Shown here one piece after another: positions 57,375 to 64,000 of a stretch of 64,000 nt of DNA; position 1 is the first letter of the stretch, and the number at the start of each line of letters is the position of its first letter. Location: NCBI GenBank assembly GCA_021234155.1, contig JAJEKV010000056.1, forward strand, positions 8,975,488 through 9,039,487. The letters run 5' to 3'. Origin of the DNA: Isoetes taiwanensis (Eukaryota > Streptophyta > Lycopodiopsida > Isoetales > Isoetaceae). The notes beneath the pieces are model-generated. The model searched no databases. It saw only the letters and a program-made list of their open reading frames with translations, and was not told the origin of the DNA. The translations under genes were made by a program, and so were the position numbers.

Positions 57375-57525
57375 AATTCTGGAGGATATGTTGAGATCAT
57401 ATATGGCCACTCAACAATCCAGATGAGAGGACTACTTGCCGATTGTGGAATTTGCTTACAATAATGGGTACCAGCAGAGCAATAATTATTCCTTTTGTGG
57501 CTATGTTTAGAAGAAATCTCAGGGG
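57375..57525 (+). pseudogene. Ty3/Gypsy integrase fragment
   Basis: Reads ILEDMLRSYMATQQSR, stop (TGA where a Trp is expected), EDYLPIVEFAYNNGYQQS, then after a frameshift PFVAMFRRNLRGF. This is the 'LEDMLR...W...LP..EFAYN' stretch of Gypsy integrases, as also seen in the element at 33.1 kb. Nothing else of an element surrounds it. Confidence 0.8.
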
Positions 57526-58150
57526 ATTTGTATCTTTTGGTTTTGATGGGATATACTTGAAGGCATGTATGTATGAATTGCCCATCTGATAATAGGGACA
57601 ATTAACAAAGCATTTTAAAGTGTAAGAACTCCTAAGATTATAGCATGGTAAACAAATAACCAAAGGATTGCCATAAAAAATGTGCCTCTATTAAAATGTA
57701 CATGCATAGAGGTTCAATAGGGTTGCACGCATTTTGGAATGTATATTGATTTTACAAGTGGAGCAAGGTTGGAAGGTATGTTCATGCATCGTTGCATGTG
57801 TGCAAAGCTCTTGTAGTTCTTGGCGCCCTTGGAATACAAATTTGCACCTGCAAATATGATTATTTATTTAGGGATAAACATTACAGCTTTTATTTCCAGA
57901 GAAGTTATATTTTACTCCATTCTATTCCATGTTAATCTATTCTACTCTATGCATAATATTAGCAAAAAAGGGATAAAGACAGCGATAATTTTATGAAGTT
58001 CGAGTCTCATCCAATGTAAGGTGGTTAGACGAAAGAAGTGACACACTTGGAAGTTTAGTCTAGTGATAGCATACTACGAGCAATCCAATCTTAGTGTGGT
58101 GTATGCTCCCCATAGCATAGCATTTGGTCTCCAATGGGACAAAAAATTAA

Positions 58151-58260
58151 CCTCCTCCTCCTCCTCCTCCTCCTCCTCCTCCTCCTCTCACCTACCTACC
58201 TACCTATCTACTCACCTACCTATTTAGCTATCTAGCTATCTAATCTAATCTATCTAATGA
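58151..58260 (+). repeat. Compound microsatellite
   Basis: (CTC)n at 58151-58188 passes into (CTAC)n and then (ATCT)-type tetramers to about 58260. Confidence 0.95.
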
Positions 58261-58782
58261 CACTTCCAATACCTTGTATGTGCACAAGTGCTGGCTAATG
58301 CCTTAGACTCTTTTTTGGCACACGACCATCATTTTAAAGTTGCTTGGTTTTCTTAGAAACAAATCGGACTTGGTATAGAGGTCATAGAAGTATAAAAGCT
58401 TCATATTCTTGATATTCATTTTTGAATATTAAAAAACAACTACCATCATACATAATGCAGGCCATGATGGCAACAAAAAAACATGTGTTTTGGCAACATC
58501 GTAAAATTTATAATAAGTACTATAGCTACGAAGATACCGTAGCGAGATTCTAGAGATATCATTAACATAGCCAAGATACTAGAGATATCATCAGCATAGC
58601 CATATGCTAGGCACAACGCTCTTGGTTAGGAGTTCCATTATAATAACTTTGAGTAGAAAGCTAATTGGTTAGACAAACACGACAAAATGGGAGTTCAATC
58701 ATAACAGCTTTGAATAGGGAGCTTTTTTTGCTCTAAAGTCAGTCTATTTATGTTTACAATACATCTAGTAGCAACCATAATT

Positions 58783-58945
58783 GAAAAGAAGGAAGTACAA
58801 TGGTTTTATCATTCATAGAAACCAAATGATCTATGGGAGCCAATACAAAAGTAAACAAGTAAGTAAGTAAGAAGTTTAGATGGTCGATAAAAAGATCACC
58901 CTCAAAAGTTTCTGAGAGAAACGTTGATAGTAGTGAACTCACCAA
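58783..58945 (-). mobile_element. Diverged 3' end of the pentamer-tail LINE
   Basis: In the sense direction the blocks 'tttctctcagaaac', 'tggctcccatagatc' and 'ggtttctatgaatg' align with the 3' UTR of the copies at 28.3 and 48.6 kb. The hairpin is agatc-attt-ggttt, with changes on both arms. No clear pentamer tail is left. Confidence 0.55.
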
Positions 58946-59211
58946 AATATATTACAAATCAAACACCCACCTATGGGTATAATTTTGCGCATTACTGAAG
59001 CACATTTTTAAAATATAAGATGCCAAGAACAACTTTTCCTACAGATCCAGACATGTTCCACTACATGTGATACTGAGCACGACTTCATTACGGACGCTGG
59101 GATCATACCTTCAGGAGGTCATGGAAATGGGGGGACAGTTATGTCCTCGAACACTCACCTGGCATGTATATATATTTCATGATGTGTATATTTATACAGT
59201 TTGACAGCTTC

Positions 59212-59353
59212 CTTATTACTGCCACGGTTTTTCCCTCGAAAACCTTTGGGGGAGGGGGGGTTAATACAGACAATAATGCTTCTCTTGCGCTCTTTCATTG
59301 GGTCCCATAGGCCGACTGGTCTTCGTGGATGCTAGAAATCATTTTATTCTATC
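59212..59353 (+). mobile_element. 3' end of the pentamer-tail LINE
   Basis: About 140 bp matching the last part of the 28.3-kb copy in the opposite orientation: tttttccctcgaaaaccttt, gggtcccataggccgactgg, ggatgctagaaatc, then a single ttctatc. Hairpin aggcc-gact-ggtct. Strongly 5'-truncated. Confidence 0.8.
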
Positions 59354-62300
59354 AAGAAGTCAATTTATTGACTATGACTATAAAAAGCACCAGCTTTGAC
59401 TAGAAAGGCCAATAAACCAATCAGGCATTCCAATTGGTAACCCTCACCAGAAGGACGTGGATAGTCAAGTGAATTAACTAAGAACTTTCGAGTCAAGAAC
59501 TTGGAAGTCAACTAATTTGACTAGATGTCGAAAAAAAGGATTGGCCATAGTCTCAAAAAACTAGAAGCATCATAAGTCAACATCGAAAAACCTTGATCAA
59601 AATAACATACTAAGAAATATGTAGAAATCAACATACATTAACCATGTGTATTGTGCATGTCATTCAAACACTTTTTAAATGATGATGATGATTTTACCTA
59701 TCGACCCATGCACCTCCCAACATTTTTTTTCCGTTCAAGAACAAGAGATAGATTTAATTACCAATCAATGAAAAATTCTAGTTGCATATCACCATTTGGA
59801 GTGACTACTTGCCTGAAATCATGGTGGAGTCTAACTGACTACTTGCTTGAAATCATGGTGGAGTCTAACTAGGGCAGGAAAAAGTCATGCCTCATGTCCA
59901 AATCTTAAAGCTAATTCTCAAGAATTATTTGCACCCTTAGCGAGAACTTAAGGAAATGCTTGACCTAAAATTATTTCCAAGATGGTCTTGCTTAGGCAAA
60001 AGCATAGGGTTGGGCACATCCATGCATATGGATTTTTTGACTACTTCGCCTAGACTGGATCAAAAGTATAAGAAAGAAAAATCAAAAGCATCATAAAAGG
60101 CAACAAAAATATTAGACATGCCACTATAGCCAAGTGTTAGAGATTGAATGCTGCAAAATTCATGAGTTAGATGTCTCAAAGACACAAACCTTAAGTTCAA
60201 GAATAACAGCTCTTGCTTGAGTGGCTTGATCAATTGAGTCAATTAGATGTCCTTAAATACTAGCGATCATTTGGATGTGTGTATATATAGTGGTGGGGGC
60301 GGGATCCATGGGTGTGTTATAAATTGTCCATAAGCTACTGACTTCCCATGGACGTGAACCCATCTATTCTATTTATTTATCTTACTAACAAACATAATTG
60401 TGGAATACTTAACAAAAATTTTTCAATATATGGAAATAAAAATAAAAGAGGATGGTGAAAGATAAGATAAGATAAGATGAAAACGATAGAGATTGATAGT
60501 GATATCTTAAGATGACTTTGCTTTTGTACTCCATTGTAGATTATACATATTTATTTATTCTGAATTGAAGGCAACACACATCATACATAGACCATAGATC
60601 ATAAATTCATACAAAAAGTCCCTATGAAAGAGATAGGTGATTGTTGCAATTGGATGTCTCACTCCAGTGCCACCACCATCAAGCCTCAACCATGTAGGAG
60701 CATGTTAAATGTATTCACCACCCTCTACTCCATTTGGCATATAAATTGGTCCCTTTGAAGTAGTATGGGGTAGAGGGGTGTGCCTCGCTTATCACATTAT
60801 TAGACAGTTGTATATAAACTTAATGTGGTTCACTTTGATGTAGACTTCACGATCAACAAAGTGATAGTGGAAAATTGCGAGTGGAAGGTTCTATGGTATA
60901 TGCAAAATAAATGCCTTAAAGCAGATTTTATGATGTCATACTAGACAGATCTAATTTGCTAGTTGGTTGAGCAATTTCTCTTATGTGACGGTGACGGGGT
61001 CCAACGATCACAATGGCCACATGCGATATTCTAGAGCATGTTTAGAAAGGCTTTGGGAGCCAAGTCTACAGTACCATATACAAGTGATGGGATTCCTTCT
61101 CTTTAAATATGATGCAATGGAATGCCACATACTCTACTATTAAAAGATAATAGCAAACATGGGGGATAGGAACTTTTTGTCCTGGGTCAAGAACGCCTTA
61201 GAGATCGTTGGGAGGAGAAACACCTAAGATTGGCTTTTGAGATAAGCTATCATGAGTATTTGTGTACATGTAAATGATAATGCAGAGCACACTCGCTTTA
61301 GCTAACCCATGGATGCATGATTTATAGGGAAGCTTTGGGATGCTATTGAATGGAAAATTTGAAGACAGCTCATCATATAGAGGAAATCACTCAAACACTA
61401 CATGTGGACCACATAAGTATCTGTTAGCAAATGCCCATAAAGAGATGTATGGCGATGGCATCTAATCGCGTAGAATTTAACTAGATCAAAATTGGGACGA
61501 CTATGTGGGATCTTGGGACATGTATGTAGGGAGTTTGGGACGATGGAAATGTCATATCGATGGGAGGGATGGAAAGACTAGGAACATCATCGCCCTCATC
61601 TATGCCAACATTTACAACTATGAGAGCAAAGTATGATAGCTTGTTTTATAACTAGTTAGTCATGCAAATTTGCATACATCCGAGATGCCTGCACTACATC
61701 TTGTATTTTGAAGGTTATACGCCAAGGCTAGACACACTGACATTTGTACATTTCTCAAATACGTATTACCACGATTAAGGGCAAAATCTCTAATAATGAG
61801 CCTACTTTTCTTTTCTTTGTTTGTTTGTTGTGTTGGGTCACATAGATCATTTGATATGTGTTGGGACGCTTTTGATGTGGAACTAGCTTTGTTTGTGGGT
61901 CGATTTTTGCTAGGCCCATTTTAAGTATGCAGTAGACGGTGCCCTTCATTGCCCTTCCACACACTTCAGAAAATCAATTATTTCATGGAGTGCTTTGTCC
62001 TCATGCTCGAAGGTTAGATTGGTTGCTCAAATGACGTGGAGGAGGGAGGAGAATCCATTTTTAAATAGATAAAAATTAGAGCCAAGAATATGTAAGGAAT
62101 GGAACTCAAAATCAATCCATTTCCCAACCACCGCAAATGCTCCAGAATGCCGCCATCTTCCTCACCGACCAACTAAACTTAGATTTACAAGCATATCACG
62201 CATGGGACCCCAGCTAGAGCAGGTACGATTCTCTTCCCTACACTAGATATGGGTTATGGCGTTCAAAAGGTTCCCAGCTTATTCTGCGATTGCCTATTAA

Positions 62301-62648
62301 TGGAATCTCATATTTGTACATCTTGGTTGGTAAGTGCGCTAAGCATTACAAATTTGTCAATGCAGTAACAGTGTTTATTGGTTTACATTTTCTTTGTCCA
62401 ATGTAGCTACATATGGTAAGTCTTGCCCGGGCAGATCCTTTTGTTCTGAGACCTGCCCTTTATATAGGACTATATTCACACTATCTAAACACTGGTTCAT
62501 TCAGCAGTGCATTTTATATACCGTCACTACTTAGTAGTTGGCATAATTACCATTGTTGAAGACTCCATATCTCGTGCTACAAAATTAACCCCTGGCCATG
62601 TTCTAGAGAGCAATATTTTGATTTAAGCTTAATTGCAGATCAGAATAA
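59354..62648. other. Intergenic, no gene recognised
   Basis: A+T-rich. A 47-bp-period repeat near 59800-59870 (gaaatcatggtggagtctaa twice) and a (gataa)n run near 60460 are present. Around 61150-61450 the plus strand reads as broken frames (NFLSWVKNALEIVGRR) like a decayed coding element, unidentified. The part nearest 62648 should include the 3' UTR of the IPT9-like gene. Confidence 0.35.
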
Positions 62649-63856
62649 TTAACCTCGTTGCTTGTTGCATTGAGTCCTTTTGATCCAGTTTATCATTGCT
62701 GTGCATGCAGCAGGTCCCTTAAATATTCTGCAAACATCAAGACCAAGAAAATCATGTACAGTAATGACAACCAGAACGGAAAAGCCTGACAATTATTTAC
62801 CTCGACGTGCAATAACTTATTTTTTATTATCTAGTAACAATCTTGAAGATATTATTTCATCTAGCAGGGATGCAAACTAGTCAGATTTAGCCTAAGTAGC
62901 AACGTTATAAAACTAATGTTACCTGTTTTTTGTCTGGTAGGAGTCAATGATCTTGAGATCTTCCTTGGCCATTACCTGAGGCGAAATTCTTACTTTGGAA
63001 TCTGTCATTGTGCCAAATGGCTTGTAGTATTCATCGGTCAGATATTCCACAAGTTTTTCCTGGTAGCATGTCTTGTGTCAATAACATGCAACATCATTCA
63101 GCATATATATGGTGCAGTTTATATATGTGGAAGTAATTTTCAATTTGCAGCCTTCTTTCTAGCTAGAGATTCTTGAAGTTTACACACTATAGCAATGGCA
63201 TACTATGTGAACCTTTCCAGACAAGACCCAGTAATCTATGAGTGATAGCCCATGGTACAAATTTCACGTGTTTTCATGTAGATATTATGGCTAGCAAGGG
63301 ATTATATTCTTCCTGCCATTTGGTAATAATTCGCTTTGGAGCACCAAGATGATTACCCTTATTCTAGGCTATGCTGGTTGTAAAATCTAAGAAGCAAACT
63401 AGGCAATAGAATTACCAGTGGCTGTGTTGCATCAATCCATTGAAAAAGAGGCTCATTGCGAAACCATGACATTTGTCTTTTTGCATAGTTCCTGCAATAA
63501 TTATACAATATATGCATGGGCCTCTTTGATATTTGTCAGAATATAAAGTTATAGTTTCACAGAATTGAAGCGAAGAATGAACCTGGATGCTTTTTGAAAG
63601 GAAGAAAGAAAATGTAAGAACTGCTTTGGAGTTGTCTCTCCCATCTTCCGGCATCCTAATAGGTACTCCATTGCCTTGAAATAATAATACTTGCATGAGT
63701 GCAACTACAATATTACAAGGCAAACTTTAGACAGTCTGGTATAATGGAATACCTGCCGATAACCGATTGCACGAGATGGGGAACTGGAACTTGGTTGGAT
63801 CCCAAGATCAAGAAGCCAAGATGCCTCAGCCAAAAAGCCACCTGTTTCACCATCAC
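62649..63856 (-). CDS. IPT9: tRNA dimethylallyltransferase, IPT9-like (3' part)
   Basis: Five GT-AG exons on the minus strand, in transcription order: 63856-63753, 63674-63583, 63491-63416, 63059-62923 and 62727-62649, ending TAA (62649-62651). They are in phase at every junction (about 161 residues). The enzyme transfers a dimethylallyl group to adenosine 37 of tRNAs, a source of cis-zeatin-type cytokinins. Conserved blocks: FLAEASWLLDLGIQ, SRAIGYRQAMEYLLGCR, FLSSFQKASRNYAKRQMSWF and, near the end, IIDSYQTKNR. The C-terminus has no C2H2 zinc finger, which separates it from the eukaryotic IPT2 type and points to the bacterial MiaA-like IPT9 type. The ATP-binding N-terminal half must lie beyond base 64000. 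The acceptor at 63060 has a weak pyrimidine tract and is the least certain junction. No damage is visible. Confidence 0.9.
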
Positions 63857-64000
63857 CTGCATCTGGAATCAATCAGAAGTTGCACTTGTCATTGACTCTT
63901 ACGTGGATAGAAGTTTTAAAAGTGCAATTGATTGGTTTCTATGTGCTTTACAATAAAAAGTTCGATTCTAACAAGGCTAAAATAGATCTTTGATAGTATT

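Noticed and set aside
58151-58260. CTC/CTAC run as a possible CRISPR-like or regulatory array
   Set aside because: Plain compound microsatellite without spacers.
63412-63723. 103-residue continuous minus frame
   Set aside because: It reads through two introns of the IPT9-like gene; the conserved motifs appear only in the spliced frames.

Overview
This is a stretch of land-plant nuclear DNA, about 65-70% A+T by eye, dominated by decayed and nested retroelements. Two spliced host genes can be supported. The spliced genes, plant-type Copia, Gypsy and L1-like LINE families, a DUF7869-type protein remnant and a LINE family with a short-repeat tail together suggest a large-genome, probably non-seed plant such as a fern. 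The species guess is inference only.

Host genes. A complete minus-strand gene at 14839-16150 (five coding exons, 301 aa, with spliced 5' UTR exons up to about 16.48 kb) encodes a DCD-domain, asparagine-rich NRP-type stress protein. At the right edge, minus strand 62649-63856, five exons encode the C-terminal half of a plastid/bacterial-type tRNA dimethylallyltransferase (IPT9-like); its 5' exons lie beyond the window. Both were assembled from splice sites plus family conservation, and most exons are too short to show as long open frames. Two tandem pseudo-exons near 7.1-7.6 kb resemble a chlorophyll a/b-binding protein exon.

Mobile DNA, left to right: a DUF7869-type pseudogene (1.25-4.18 kb) split by a 681-bp retroposon with a 17-bp target duplication; L1-type LINE remnants (4.4-5.6 and about 9.3-10.7 kb, minus); a 115-bp poly(A) retroposon (5.69-5.81 kb); a LINE 3' end with an AATTT-type tail (17.2-17.6 kb); a nearly complete Copia element (18462-25568, 5-bp target duplication gcctg) whose integrase is broken by a 1.86-kb insertion; a minus-strand LINE with a pentanucleotide tail (28.3-29.9 kb); a Helitron 3' terminus (31.88-31.91 kb); and a minus-strand Ty3/Gypsy element (32.2-39.6 kb) whose 5' LTR is interrupted by a second Copia (35440-39036), itself carrying an inverted integrase block. 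Then come an L1-type LINE with a 23-A tail (about 41.0-45.8 kb), a second copy of the pentamer-tail LINE (48.6-50.3 kb), a 5.5-kb L1-type LINE with a 19-bp target duplication (50541-56036), and small relics at 57.4, 58.8 and 59.2 kb.

Most interesting: at least five copies in this one window of a LINE lineage sharing a 3'-terminal stem-loop (kept by paired base changes in one diverged copy) directly before pentanucleotide tails; the rearranged second Copia; a long exon-like frame lying between a LINE's ORF2 stop and its poly(A); and several strong hairpins that no gene explains. No tRNA, rRNA or CRISPR was seen.
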